From contig JABDGS010000004.1 of assembly GCA_013285915.1 (NCBI GenBank), forward strand, positions 1 through 64,000: DNA of 64,000 bases, in the 5' to 3' direction. The position numbers and the translations under genes were made by a program. Source of the DNA: Bacteroidota bacterium. Lineage in GTDB: Bacteria > Bacteroidota > Bacteroidia > Chitinophagales > Chitinophagaceae. This document shows, piece by piece, positions 18,742 through 26,780 of the stretch; position 1 is the first letter of the stretch, and every line of letters begins with the position of its first letter. The notes beneath the pieces are model-generated. The model was not told where the DNA came from, did not search any database, and saw nothing but the letters and a program-made list of their open reading frames with translations.

Positions 18742-19269
18742 TTATTTGGGAAGGTGCGCCTTAAACTGGTTAAAATAAACAATTTTACCATTTGCTACCA
18801 TCCAGTTTTCCTGTATCAGGCTGGTATCAGGTTTGCCCTTTTTTGGGTAACGTCGTTCCGTACTCCAAATATTTACCCAATCCTGGTTTTTGTCATTTAC
18901 ATGGGCGCTTTGCCATGCTGATATATCAAAGCGAAGCGAATCTAAGTCGCGAATGTCTTGCCCGGCAAAAGCAAGCAGCGAGTCTGCCGGCCCGTTAAAC
19001 CGAAAGCCGCTTGCATCATCATAAACAACGGTATCAGCAAAAGATGCGCGTTTTGATTTTATATCGTTGCTTTCAAAAGCCTTCCATACATCAAGCACCT
19101 CATGGGCAACCTGTGCACTGCCGGGCACTGTTATGTCTGATGAATAAGTTGCCTTAAATGGATAAGGCAATGTGTCTTTTGTTGAAGCATTTACCGGTGC
19201 GCTACCGGTCTGGGGTGTATTGCAGGCAGCCAGTATTAACAGGGCGGCCAATGCGTAGGTTTTTCTCAT
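18742..19269 (-). CDS. lipoprotein with NTF2/SnoaL-like domain
   Basis: A 175-residue lipoprotein. The signal ends at the lipobox LAAC (Cys16), so the mature protein is lipid-anchored. Residues about 55-172 match the NTF2/SnoaL-like pattern: a helix with VLDVWKAFESNDI, then SFADTVVYDDASGFRFNGPA and the terminal strands QENWMVANGKIVYFNQF. Such domains bind small ligands or act as non-catalytic cones; no function can be assigned. Its own terminator follows it. Confidence 0.82.
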   Translation of the reverse strand: MRKTYALAALLILAACNTPQTGSAPVNASTKDTLPYPFKATYSSDITVPGSAQVAHEVLDVWKAFESNDIKSKRASFADTVVYDDASGFRFNGPADSLLAFAGQDIRDLDSLRFDISAWQSAHVNDKNQDWVNIWSTERRYPKKGKPDTSLIQENWMVANGKIVYFNQFKAHLPK

Positions 19270-19494
19270 TTTGTTTTTATTGGTTTTATGGTGAAATGTA
19301 TTAATCGAAGATTATTAATTGATACCGTCAATCACCGGGTGCACTTCACTTTTGCAGGTATGTTACCAAATATAGCATTTGCTTTGGCAACAGCAACGGC
19401 TTCATCACTATCTTTTGCTGTAAAATATTTTGCCCCCAGCCTTCGTTTTAACTTTAACAACCGTATTGCACGTTTTTTGCGACCTTGCTTTTGC

Positions 19495-21402
19495 ATGAAA
19501 TATACCGTATTAATATTTTTATTATTAGCGAACACATCGCTTTTTGCACAGGCGGACCCGCCGCCTGTTAACAAGAAGGCGCAGGAAGCGTACGACAAGG
19601 CTATGCTGCAATTGCGCGATGGATTGGTTAAAGATGCCATACCCTTGTTAGGTAAAGCCATTGAATACGACCCAAATTTTGTTGATGCCTACCTTAGCAT
19701 GGCGGGGGTTTATGGAGAATTAAAGAATTACCAGAAATGCATTGATTATTATGAACTTGCCCGCAAAAAAGATTCGGCTTACGTTAAATATTATGATGTA
19801 CCCTACAGCATGAACCTTGAAGCACTTGGCCGGTTTGACGATGCGCTTGCTGTTATAAACGAATACCTGTCTATTCCCAATCTTAATGAAACCAACAGGC
19901 GCAGTGGTTTGTACCGCAAACAATGTTATGAATTTGCAGTTGATTATGCGAAAAAACACCCCAATGCAGCCACTACGTTTACGCCGGTAAACATGGGTGA
20001 CAGTATAAACAGCAAAGGAAGCGAATATTACCCAACCTTTACTATTGACGACAGCACTTTTGTATTTACACGCCGTGGCGATGGAGCACGGGAGGATTTT
20101 ATGGAGAGTAAATTACAGCCCGGCGGTGGTTATAGTAAAGCAAAACTTATTGATGGCTATATAAATGTTGAACCGCTGAAAGGTGCTATAAATATTTCGC
20201 AGGATGGGGAATGGCTGATCTTTGCGGGTGATTTTCCAGGGAAGGGCGATGGTGACTATGACCTGTTTATAAGTTATAATACGCCGGATGGCTGGAGCGA
20301 GCCTGCAAATATGGGTTACAGCATTAATACAGAGTACTGGGAAAGTGCACCCAGCCTTAGCCCCGATAAAAACACACTGTATTTTAGCAGCAACAGGCCC
20401 GGCGGCTATGGTGGCAAAGACCTTTACGTAAGTCACCGCAAGCCTAACGGTACCTGGACACCGGCTGAAAATATGGGCCCAACCATTAACACAAAAGGCA
20501 ATGACGAAGCGCCTTTTATACATGCTGATGGGCAAACATTGTACTATACGTCTGATGGGTTGCCCGGTTATGGGGGCAGCGATATTTATGTTACCAGGAA
20601 AACAGGGGATACCTGGAGCACACCGGAAAACCTTGGTTACCCGATTAACACAATTGAGAACGAAGGCAGCCTGTTTGTTTCGTCTGATGGGGTTACCGCG
20701 TATTACTCAAGTGACAGGGCCGATACAAGAGGAAAGCTTGACCTGTATAAATTTCAATTGCAGCCCGAAACAAGGCCTGCACGCACATTATATGTGCAGG
20801 GTTATGTAACAGATGCCGCAACAGGAAAATACATACCATGCGCTGTTGAACTTACGGAAGACTCTACCCAAAAAGCAGTTACCAAATTACAGACTGATGA
20901 AACCGGCTTTTATTTTATGACGTTACCTGTTGGCAAAGACTATACTTTTACCGTAAACCGCAAAGGCTATTTATTTTACAGCGATGTATTTAAGCTGCGG
21001 GAAAAGGCCGCTGACAGTACTTATGTAAAAAATATAAAGTTGCAGCCAATTGCCGTTAACACTACCGTGGCGTTAAAGAATATTCAGTTTGATTTGAAGT
21101 CGTTCGAATTAAAACCTGTAAGCCTTACTGAGCTTGATAAACTGCTACAATTATTGACAGATAACCCAACGGTGCATGTTGAGATAAGCGGGCACACAGA
21201 TAATATTGGGTCTGATGCCGATAATATGAAGCTTTCAGCAAACAGGGCTAAAGCTGTGGCAGATTATCTTATCAGTAAGGGTATTGGCGCAGACCGCTTA
21301 ACATGGAAAGGTTATGGCGCATCCAAACCTATTGCCGACAACGCTACTGAAGAAGGCCGCGCTAAGAACAGGAGAACCGAATTTACTGTAACAGGAATGT
21401 GA
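19495..21402 (+). CDS. OmpA-family envelope protein with TPR and PD40 repeats
   Basis: A 635-residue envelope protein. ATG 19495 was chosen because it begins a signal peptide (MKYTVLIFLLLANTSLFAQA); a frame extending 69 codons upstream lacks one. In order: TPR helices (residues 30-140), PD40 beta-propeller repeats (GSEYYPTFTIDDSTFVFTRR; SLSPDKNTLYFSSNRPGGYG; residues 170-420), a carboxypeptidase regulatory-like beta-sandwich (430-510), and a C-terminal OmpA peptidoglycan-binding domain with ISGHTDNIG and RAKAVADYL. Family members tether the outer membrane to peptidoglycan; PorE of the type IX secretion system has this architecture, so a T9SS role is possible but unproven. Confidence 0.9.
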   Translation: MKYTVLIFLLLANTSLFAQADPPPVNKKAQEAYDKAMLQLRDGLVKDAIPLLGKAIEYDPNFVDAYLSMAGVYGELKNYQKCIDYYELARKKDSAYVKYYDVPYSMNLEALGRFDDALAVINEYLSIPNLNETNRRSGLYRKQCYEFAVDYAKKHPNAATTFTPVNMGDSINSKGSEYYPTFTIDDSTFVFTRRGDGAREDFMESKLQPGGGYSKAKLIDGYINVEPLKGAINISQDGEWLIFAGDFPGKGDGDYDLFISYNTPDGWSEPANMGYSINTEYWESAPSLSPDKNTLYFSSNRPGGYGGKDLYVSHRKPNGTWTPAENMGPTINTKGNDEAPFIHADGQTLYYTSDGLPGYGGSDIYVTRKTGDTWSTPENLGYPINTIENEGSLFVSSDGVTAYYSSDRADTRGKLDLYKFQLQPETRPARTLYVQGYVTDAATGKYIPCAVELTEDSTQKAVTKLQTDETGFYFMTLPVGKDYTFTVNRKGYLFYSDVFKLREKAADSTYVKNIKLQPIAVNTTVALKNIQFDLKSFELKPVSLTELDKLLQLLTDNPTVHVEISGHTDNIGSDADNMKLSANRAKAVADYLISKGIGADRLTWKGYGASKPIADNATEEGRAKNRRTEFTVTGM

Positions 21403-21412
21403 TACGATTTTG

Positions 21413-21574
21413 GATTAGGCGATTGCGGATTGCAGATTTGTTTGACGTGAGATAAATTGCATATCATTTCATCAATATTCACACAGATCTGCGAAATGGG
21501 CTTTTATATTCTCCATAATCCAATCTGCAATCCGCAATCGGGTAATCTGCAATAGCTTAATCTGCAATCAATCG
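21413..21574. repeat. inverted heptamer-repeat element (GATTGCG family)
   Basis: The left arm (21413-21440) holds GATTGCG-GATTGCA-GATTTG units. The right arm (21517-21574) holds their reverse complements (AATCTGC, AATCCGC, AATCGGGT), giving about 20 bp of inverted identity around a spacer of about 75 bases. The right arm runs into the stop codon of the universal stress protein gene. The element separates two converging genes. Confidence 0.75.
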
Positions 21575-22401
21575 TGTACTACCATCAGCGGTACATGGCT
21601 GTGGAAGGCCAATTGTTTGGTGTGGCTGCGCTTAAACAGGCCTTCAAAAAAACCGTGCTTTTTAGGGATGGTTATAATAAGGTCAATGTTATTGTCAACT
21701 GCAAAACTGTTGATTGCTTCCACAAAGTCTGTGCTGTCAACAAAATGGTACTGCGGCTCGTAACCATAAAACAATGTATCAAGCATCAGGCTTTCAAATG
21801 GCGTATCGGGTGAAAAGTTCTTATTGCCATGGTCAATATTCAATACAAACAGTTTTGCTCTTGTTTCGTCAAGAATATGTTTAATGGCGCCTACAGGGGT
21901 TGTTTCAACAACCTGTTTAAAATCACAAGCCAGCATTACATTTTTAATACTTGAGAAAGCAGTACCAGGCGGTACTACAATTACCGGGATAGTTGAATGT
22001 TTGGCAACATTAACAGCGTTACTGCCGATTAAGACCTCATCAAGTTTACCACCACCTGTAACCCCCATTACGATAAGATCAATTTGCTTTGATTCCGCGA
22101 TATCCCTCCATCCATCGGCCAGGGTTATGTATTCCCCAACGGTCTCAAGCGTAACGCCTTCCGCAGCATGTGTTTGCAGTACTGTTTTAAAATGTTCAAG
22201 CCCTGTGTTGCTAATCTCTCTTATATCGTCAAAATTTATAAGCTCTACCGGCGTCATTGACGCATCTGTGGCAACAGGCTGCTGGTAAGCATTGTAAAGC
22301 ACTATTTTTTCGGCATGTAATTGCTGGGCAAGTTGCAAAGCATAAATCCCTGCCCTTTTCGCTGCTTCCGAAAAATCAGTTGGTACAAGTATGTTTTTCA
22401 T
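21568..22401 (-). CDS. tandem universal stress protein (UspA family)
   Basis: A 277-residue cytoplasmic protein with two Usp domains. The first covers residues 1-145 (MKNILVPTDFSEAAKRAGIYA start; IDLIVMGVTGGGKLDEVLIGSNAVNV as the nucleotide-binding loop; TIPVIVVPP end) and the second 150-277 (IKNVMLACDF start). The second lacks an obvious Gly-rich loop. The stop codon GAT-TGA lies inside a GATTG repeat array. A related protein is encoded at 61571-62365. Function is probably ATP- or stress-linked; the target is unknown. Confidence 0.9.
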   Translation of the reverse strand: MKNILVPTDFSEAAKRAGIYALQLAQQLHAEKIVLYNAYQQPVATDASMTPVELINFDDIREISNTGLEHFKTVLQTHAAEGVTLETVGEYITLADGWRDIAESKQIDLIVMGVTGGGKLDEVLIGSNAVNVAKHSTIPVIVVPPGTAFSSIKNVMLACDFKQVVETTPVGAIKHILDETRAKLFVLNIDHGNKNFSPDTPFESLMLDTLFYGYEPQYHFVDSTDFVEAINSFAVDNNIDLIITIPKKHGFFEGLFKRSHTKQLAFHSHVPLMVVHD

Positions 22402-22531
22402 GTAGTGTATCTATTGAAGTGTAAAGTTCAAAAAGAATTAATATACTTATTACGAGTTATACCATACCGGTATAAAAATATTCACTCCTTGAAATCATTT
22501 TGCTGTGTAAACTTGTTTTGCGACAACGTAA

Positions 22532-22684
22532 TCAGTTTCCAGCTTTTAATTTCTGTTGCCGCAAATATTCTTGTATTTGAGCCAGTGTCATCTCCGAAAT
22601 ATCTTTTGAAATTCTTTCTTTAATGGCTCTAAAAGTCTCAACTGTATCAAATTCTTTCTCATTCACTTCCTTCTTCGTTTTCAT
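22532..22684 (-). CDS. candidate antitoxin of PIN module (50 aa)
   Basis: A 50-residue frame from ATG to TGA starting inside the last 26 bases of the PIN gene in another frame. It is highly charged and helical (MKTKKEVNEKEFDTVETFRA; KERISKDISEMTLAQIQEYL). Overlap, size and composition fit the antitoxin partner of a PIN toxin. The toxin comes first here, the reverse of the most common order. No DNA-binding domain is recognisable. Confidence 0.6.
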   Translation of the reverse strand: MKTKKEVNEKEFDTVETFRAIKERISKDISEMTLAQIQEYLRQQKLKAGN

Positions 22685-23135
22685 AATTGATAACATCTTT
22701 AGGTGAACGTATTTCTAATGTGGCATAACCATGCTTCAAATTTACCGAATTATACCCTCGTATCCTGTAAATATTAACAATGTGCTTAAAATTCCAACTC
22801 ACCAGAATATCTGCTTTGTTAATTGTAGCTAATGCAATATGCACACAATCGTCAAAACTGCTTTTGCCTACAACATTTTCAGCAATATACTCTCTCGCCA
22901 AATTAAGGGATTCATTTGTAATCTGAACAAATTCCATATTTTCATTTGGCAGCGTATTAATAAAATTTCTAACTTGTTCTGGTGCGTTATCAAGCTCACC
23001 AATTGTCAGATCTGAATACATGCAGATAATTTCGCCAAGTTTTACCTTTTCAAATAATTGGAGTGTCAGTTCATCAAATTCGATGTCATAAACACCACCG
23101 AAAACAGAAGTGTCAAAATAGAAACGCTGTTTCAT
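22659..23135 (-). CDS. PIN-domain toxin
   Basis: A 158-residue PIN-fold ribonuclease candidate, the toxin of a type II VapC-like module. Acidic residues expected at the metal site are visible: Asp8 in RFYFDTSVF, Glu in TIGELD, Asp-Asp in SSFDDCVHIALA, with ADILVSWNFKHI as the typical fourth strand and motif. Length is slightly above VapC average. The overlapping 50-residue gene is the probable antitoxin. Confidence 0.82.
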   Translation of the reverse strand: MKQRFYFDTSVFGGVYDIEFDELTLQLFEKVKLGEIICMYSDLTIGELDNAPEQVRNFINTLPNENMEFVQITNESLNLAREYIAENVVGKSSFDDCVHIALATINKADILVSWNFKHIVNIYRIRGYNSVNLKHGYATLEIRSPKDVINYENEEGSE

Positions 23136-23169
23136 ATTATGAAATTATTAAACTTGACATAGAGACAGG

Positions 23170-23550
23170 TTATCTTTTTTCGTATTCATACATTTTTGCT
23201 TCTTTAAGAAAAGTAAAATGGTTCCAATGAGCCCAAATGCTTACTGCAAAAGCAATACTTGAAAAAACCCGGGCAGTCGTATCTGTTTTTTTGTCCAATG
23301 ATTGCCCGGCCCAAAATCCACCAACAGCCCATCCCAAAGAAAACAAAATTGAAAAAATATATCTGAAAAATCTATTAGCAAAAAATAGCACTGCAAATAA
23401 AAATACTGCTGCAATACCAATTATTATACCTATTGCAGGATGAAGTTTAAAATATATTACCACAAGAATTGCAGTGGTGGCAGCAGCAATCAAAAATTCT
23501 GTGTATAAAATTGTATTTTTTCGCCTACGAATTATATATTTTCGAGTCAT
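23170..23550 (-). CDS. small integral membrane protein, unknown function
   Basis: A 126-residue protein starting MTRKYIIRRRK, a strongly basic cytoplasmic start followed by two adjacent membrane helices (residues 17-55) and a short hydrophobic pair near 60-85. A longer reading from ATG 23610 (146 residues) is possible. Gene family not recognised. It lies 34 bases upstream of the PIN gene on the same strand. Confidence 0.5.
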   Translation of the reverse strand: MTRKYIIRRRKNTILYTEFLIAAATTAILVVIYFKLHPAIGIIIGIAAVFLFAVLFFANRFFRYIFSILFSLGWAVGGFWAGQSLDKKTDTTARVFSSIAFAVSIWAHWNHFTFLKEAKMYEYEKR

Positions 23551-23721
23551 TAGCTTTTTATTTATGATTTTATAAATCATGCTTGCACTATAAATTTGCC
23601 CTTTTATCAAGAAACAACTATTACATTTATAATTTAAGCTCGCAACATAATTCTATTCGACTATCCGCATATAGCAACCTATTTCACCTTTGTATTCTCT
23701 GTGTGGATTTTTTCTTTGAGA

Positions 23722-23757
23722 CCTTTGTGGTTAAGGCTTTCGTTTTAGCCACAAAGG
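23722..23757. repeat. inverted repeat CCTTTGTGGTTAA / TTAGCCACAAAGG
   Basis: Thirteen-base arms with one mismatch around a 10-base loop, in the 273-base gap between the small membrane protein and the thiolase gene. Upstream words (CCTTTGTATTCTCTGTG) resemble degenerate copies of the same arm. It could terminate the thiolase transcript, but no T-run follows. Nothing else was found in this gap. Confidence 0.5.
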
Positions 23758-23823
23758 ATTAACATAAAGGGCACAACACTGGCTTACATTGCTATCTGCA
23801 AATAGTCAATTACTTCTAACTTA

Positions 23824-25002
23824 TCAGGCTATATTCTCAATAATGCCTGCGATGCCCTGCCCACCACCAACACAAGCAGTAACCATACCATATTTTTTAC
23901 CAAGCCGCTCCATATCGGTTAGCAGTTGCACTGTTAATTTACAGCCGGTACAGCCCAACGGGTGACCCAATGCAATAGCCCCTCCGTTTATATTTACAAT
24001 ATCGGGATTAAGGCCAAGTTCATGTATTACAGCGAGCGCCTGCGATGCAAATGCTTCGTTCAGTTCGATCAAATCAATATCAGCAAGGCTCATATTTGCC
24101 TGCTTTAGTACTTTTGGTACCGCTGCCACCGGCCCAATGCCCATAATACGCGGGTGCACACCTGCGCTGGCGCAATTTACCAGCCTGCCAATGGGTTTTA
24201 AACCAAGTTCGTTCACCATCCTTTCACTCATCACAATTACAAATGCGGCACCATCGCTTGTTTGCGATGAGTTACCTGCCGTAACACAACCACCCTGCGC
24301 AAAAGCTGGCTTAAGCTTTGCCAATGCTTCCAGTGTGGTATCTGCACGTACACCCTCATCAGTATCAACCGTATAATTTCTTGTTTTACGTTTACCTTTT
24401 TCATCTACATATACCTGCTCAACATTTATTGGTAAAATGCCGGGTTTAAAATGCCCGTTCTGTATGGCATGCATAGCTTTTGTGTGGCTTTGCAGGGCAA
24501 ACAGGTCCTGGTCTTCACGGCTAACCTTAAATTCTTTGGCAACGGCTTCTGCAGTCAAACCCATGCTTAAATAGTAATCAGGCTCGTCTTTCGCTATGCT
24601 GTAAGCCGGCACAGTTTTCCACCCTGCGGTGGGTACAAGGCTCATGCTTTCGGTGCCGCCTGCTATAATACATTCGGCCATGCCCGAGCGAATTTTTGCA
24701 GTAGCCATAGCAATGCTTTCCAGCCCGCTGGCGCAGTAACGGTTAATTGTAATACCCGCCACCTCAATACCTAAAGCGCGCGCAGATATTATCCGCCCAA
24801 ATTGCAGGCCCTGCTCCGCTTCAGGCACAGCATTACCCACAATAACATCATCAACCCGTTTTACATCAAGCTGGGGAACAGATGCAGTTAACCCTTTAAT
24901 TACTTCAACCGCAAGGTCGTCAGGACGGTAAAACCTAAAAAAGCCGCGTTTGCTTTTGCCCACCGCTGTGCGGTAACCGGCCACTATATAAGCTTCCTGC
25001 AT
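23824..25002 (-). CDS. thiolase, acetyl-CoA C-acyltransferase
   Basis: A 392-residue cytoplasmic thiolase that cleaves 3-ketoacyl-CoA with CoA (fatty acid beta-oxidation) or condenses acetyl-CoA. The acyl-carrying nucleophile is Cys90 in NRYCASGLES. The catalytic His is in GGAIALGHPLGCTG, and the second Cys is in ACVGGGQG near the end. LNEAFASQALAV and the length are standard. No beta-oxidation partner gene lies next to it. Confidence 0.93.
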   Translation of the reverse strand: MQEAYIVAGYRTAVGKSKRGFFRFYRPDDLAVEVIKGLTASVPQLDVKRVDDVIVGNAVPEAEQGLQFGRIISARALGIEVAGITINRYCASGLESIAMATAKIRSGMAECIIAGGTESMSLVPTAGWKTVPAYSIAKDEPDYYLSMGLTAEAVAKEFKVSREDQDLFALQSHTKAMHAIQNGHFKPGILPINVEQVYVDEKGKRKTRNYTVDTDEGVRADTTLEALAKLKPAFAQGGCVTAGNSSQTSDGAAFVIVMSERMVNELGLKPIGRLVNCASAGVHPRIMGIGPVAAVPKVLKQANMSLADIDLIELNEAFASQALAVIHELGLNPDIVNINGGAIALGHPLGCTGCKLTVQLLTDMERLGKKYGMVTACVGGGQGIAGIIENIA

Positions 25003-25024
25003 AGCAATCTTATTTAATTACTTT

Positions 25025-25052
25025 CAAAATTAGTAAAAAGTTGTTTATGCAA
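25025..25052 (-). promoter_or_regulatory. candidate promoter of thiolase gene
   Basis: On the minus strand, TTG (25052-25050), 17 bases, then TAATTTTG (25032-25025) match the Bacteroidota -33/-7 pattern. The predicted transcript starts about 16 bases before the ATG. Confidence 0.5.
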
Positions 25053-25091
25053 CTAATGTGAGTGCGCCACGAATTATTTAAAGATATTCAG

Positions 25092-25099
25092 TAAATTTG
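25092..25099 (+). promoter_or_regulatory. candidate -7 element (TAAATTTG) of PemK-like module
   Basis: TAAATTTG matches TAnnTTTG and lies 16 bases before the antitoxin ATG. No clear -33 TTG is seen at the usual distance. Confidence 0.4.
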
Positions 25100-25115
25100 G
25101 AAAGAAAACGTTGCT

Positions 25116-25307
25116 ATGTTAACTTTAAGTGAAACAAAAAATATTATCTCTCAACTAAATCCAGAGGAAAAAAGGCAGCTGTTTCAATGGCTTCAGCAGG
25201 AGCAGGAAGAACAGGAGCTTTCCACTTTTTCCTTTGTAACATCGCATTCTGTTCTTGAAGAAGAATGGCTAACGCCCGAAGAAGACAAAGCATGGGAAAA
25301 TTTGTAG
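25116..25307 (+). CDS. antitoxin of PemK/MazF-like module
   Basis: A 63-residue acidic helical protein (LNPEEKRQLFQWLQQEQEEQ; EEEWLTPEEDKAWENL). Its stop overlaps the start of the PemK/MazF-like gene by 16 bases. Order, overlap and charge are those of type II antitoxins, with an N-terminal half resembling DUF2281-like antitoxins. No clear DNA-binding fold can be read. Confidence 0.7.
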   Translation: MLTLSETKNIISQLNPEEKRQLFQWLQQEQEEQELSTFSFVTSHSVLEEEWLTPEEDKAWENL

Positions 25308-25624
25308 CCGGAGATATAATTGTAGTCCCTTTTCCCTTTACTGATCTGACACAGTTTAAAAAGAGGCCCGCCTTGATTATTAAAGAAACTGGCAACGGAG
25401 ATTATATGTGCATGATGATAACATCTAAAGCATATTCGCCGGCATATAGTATTGAAATATTATCTTCTGATTATGTTGTATCAACTTTGCCTGTAAAAAG
25501 CTTTATACGCTACAACAGGATTTTTGAGGCCAACGAGCAGATAATCCTTAAAAAAGCAACGTCGCTTACGCAAGCTGCCACAAACACCGCCATCAAAAAA
25601 TTAATTGCTTTTTTGCAACCATAA
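25292..25624 (+). CDS. PemK/MazF-family mRNA interferase toxin
   Basis: A 110-residue toxin. ATG 25292 was chosen because MGKFVAGDIIVVPFPFTD is the conserved family start (G-D-I-V-xVPFPFTD); a start nine codons earlier adds only a basic tail. KRPALIIKE and VKSFIRYNRI follow as the second and third conserved blocks. Members cut mRNA free of or at the ribosome. Its gene starts within the antitoxin stop region and the pair forms one unit just upstream of pyrD. Confidence 0.85.
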   Translation: MGKFVAGDIIVVPFPFTDLTQFKKRPALIIKETGNGDYMCMMITSKAYSPAYSIEILSSDYVVSTLPVKSFIRYNRIFEANEQIILKKATSLTQAATNTAIKKLIAFLQP

Positions 25625-25680
25625 CCACCAGCCTGAAACATCAGTTTCTTCAATCCCTTATTTCGTGTTTTCTTTGCAGT

Positions 25681-26760
25681 ATGTTTTACCCGCTTATACG
25701 CAATACACTGTTTGCCTTTGACCCTGAAGATGTGCATTATTTTGTGATGAACAATCTTAGAAGAAGCTGTGCTGTACCGGCTGTAAAAAGTATACTTCGG
25801 TCATCATTTCAATACGATCATCCATCGTTGCAGAAAAATGTTTTTGGGCTGCAATTTAAAAACCCGGTAGGACTGGGCGCAGGGTTTGATAAAAACGCGT
25901 TGTTTTTAAATGAGCTTGAAATGCTGGGTTTTGGCTTTGTGGAAATTGGCACTGTTACTCCAAAACCACAACCGGGAAACGAAAAGCCCCGTTTATTCAG
26001 GTTGAAAGAAGACAAGGCATTGATAAACCGCATGGGATTTAATAATGATGGGGTTGAGGCGGTTGCAGCAAGGCTGAAAAATCGTCAATCGTCAATCATC
26101 TCCAAAGGAGTCCATTGGGACAATCGACAATCGCCAATGATCATTGGCGGCAACATTGGTAAAAACAAGGTTACACCTAATGAGGATGCATGGAAGGATT
26201 ATGAGATATGCTTTAACGGCCTGTTTGATTGTGTGGACTATTTTGTAGTGAATGTTAGCAGCCCAAATACACCAGGATTGAGGGAACTGCAGGAGAAAGA
26301 TTCGCTTCGTAAAATTTTATCTCAGCTGCAAAATATTAATTACGGCAAGGCAGCCAAAAAGCCTTTGTTGCTTAAAATTGCACCAGACCTTACCAGTGAA
26401 CAATTAACCGATATTGTGGACCTTGCGTTTGAAGTAAAGCTTGATGGGCTGGTGGCAACGAATACGACGATTGACAGAAGAAATTTGAGTGAAAAGTCGA
26501 AAGTAAAGAGTGAGTTGATTGGTGCTGGAGGTTTAAGTGGTTTGCCTTTGCGTGAACGGGCAACACAGGTAGCGCAATATCTTGCAACACAGTTGCAGGG
26601 TAAAATACCACTTATTGCGAGCGGTGGTATTTTTACGGGGGATGATGCCAAAGAAAAATTAAACGCAGGGGCTGCATTGGTGCAGGTGTGGACAGGCTTT
26701 ATTTATGAAGGGCCGGGTATTGCAAAAAATATCTGCAAACACCTGGCAACAAAAAACTGA
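25681..26760 (+). CDS. pyrD: dihydroorotate dehydrogenase (quinone), class 2, with repeat insertion
   Basis: A 359-residue FMN enzyme oxidising dihydroorotate to orotate in pyrimidine synthesis, with quinone as acceptor. The N-terminal amphipathic helix region (MFYPLIRNTLFAFDPEDVHY) marks membrane-associated class 2. FMN and substrate motifs: NPVGLGAGFDKN, NRMGFNNDG, GGNIGKNK, VNVSSPNTPGLR with the catalytic Ser, GAGGLSG, ASGGIFTG. Residues about 134-156 are a foreign-looking stretch encoded by a heptamer repeat element at 26080-26147, placed between NRMGFNN and GGNIGKNK, normally a short variable loop. The frame stays open, so the enzyme may be functional. TerC follows by 20 bases. Confidence 0.93.
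   Translation: MFYPLIRNTLFAFDPEDVHYFVMNNLRRSCAVPAVKSILRSSFQYDHPSLQKNVFGLQFKNPVGLGAGFDKNALFLNELEMLGFGFVEIGTVTPKPQPGNEKPRLFRLKEDKALINRMGFNNDGVEAVAARLKNRQSSIISKGVHWDNRQSPMIIGGNIGKNKVTPNEDAWKDYEICFNGLFDCVDYFVVNVSSPNTPGLRELQEKDSLRKILSQLQNINYGKAAKKPLLLKIAPDLTSEQLTDIVDLAFEVKLDGLVATNTTIDRRNLSEKSKVKSELIGAGGLSGLPLRERATQVAQYLATQLQGKIPLIASGGIFTGDDAKEKLNAGAALVQVWTGFIYEGPGIAKNICKHLATKN
26080..26147 (+). repeat. in-frame heptamer-repeat element with CTCCAAAGGAG core
   Basis: Left: CAATCGT-CAATCGT-CAATC. Core at 26100-26114: CTCCAAAGGAGTCCA, followed by the small hairpin GTCC-ATTG-GGAC. Right: CAATCGA-CAATCGC-CAATGAT. It lies inside pyrD and shares an exact 15-base core and about 28 of 33 aligned bases with the copy in the amidohydrolase gene at 48108-48202 (opposite strand). 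Confidence 0.8.
26489..26514 (+). repeat. heptamer array GTGAAAA-GTCGAAA-GTAAAGA in pyrD
   Basis: Three to four degenerate 7-base units encode SEKSKVKSE within pyrD. The same word family (GTGAAAA, GTTAAAA, GTGAAGA) forms the element at 48495-48571. The protein length here is normal, so this could be an insertion that replaced native residues or chance similarity. Confidence 0.45.
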
Positions 26761-26780
26761 CACTTAATTAAAATATTTGC

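Noticed and set aside
21495-21516. Spacer of the 21.4 kb element as a small gene
   Set aside because: No start codon with a usable frame; the spacer is AT-rich and non-coding in all frames.
22532-25624. Toxin-antitoxin cluster as evidence of a genomic island
   Set aside because: No integrase, transposase, tRNA junction or direct-repeat border is visible, and housekeeping genes lie between.
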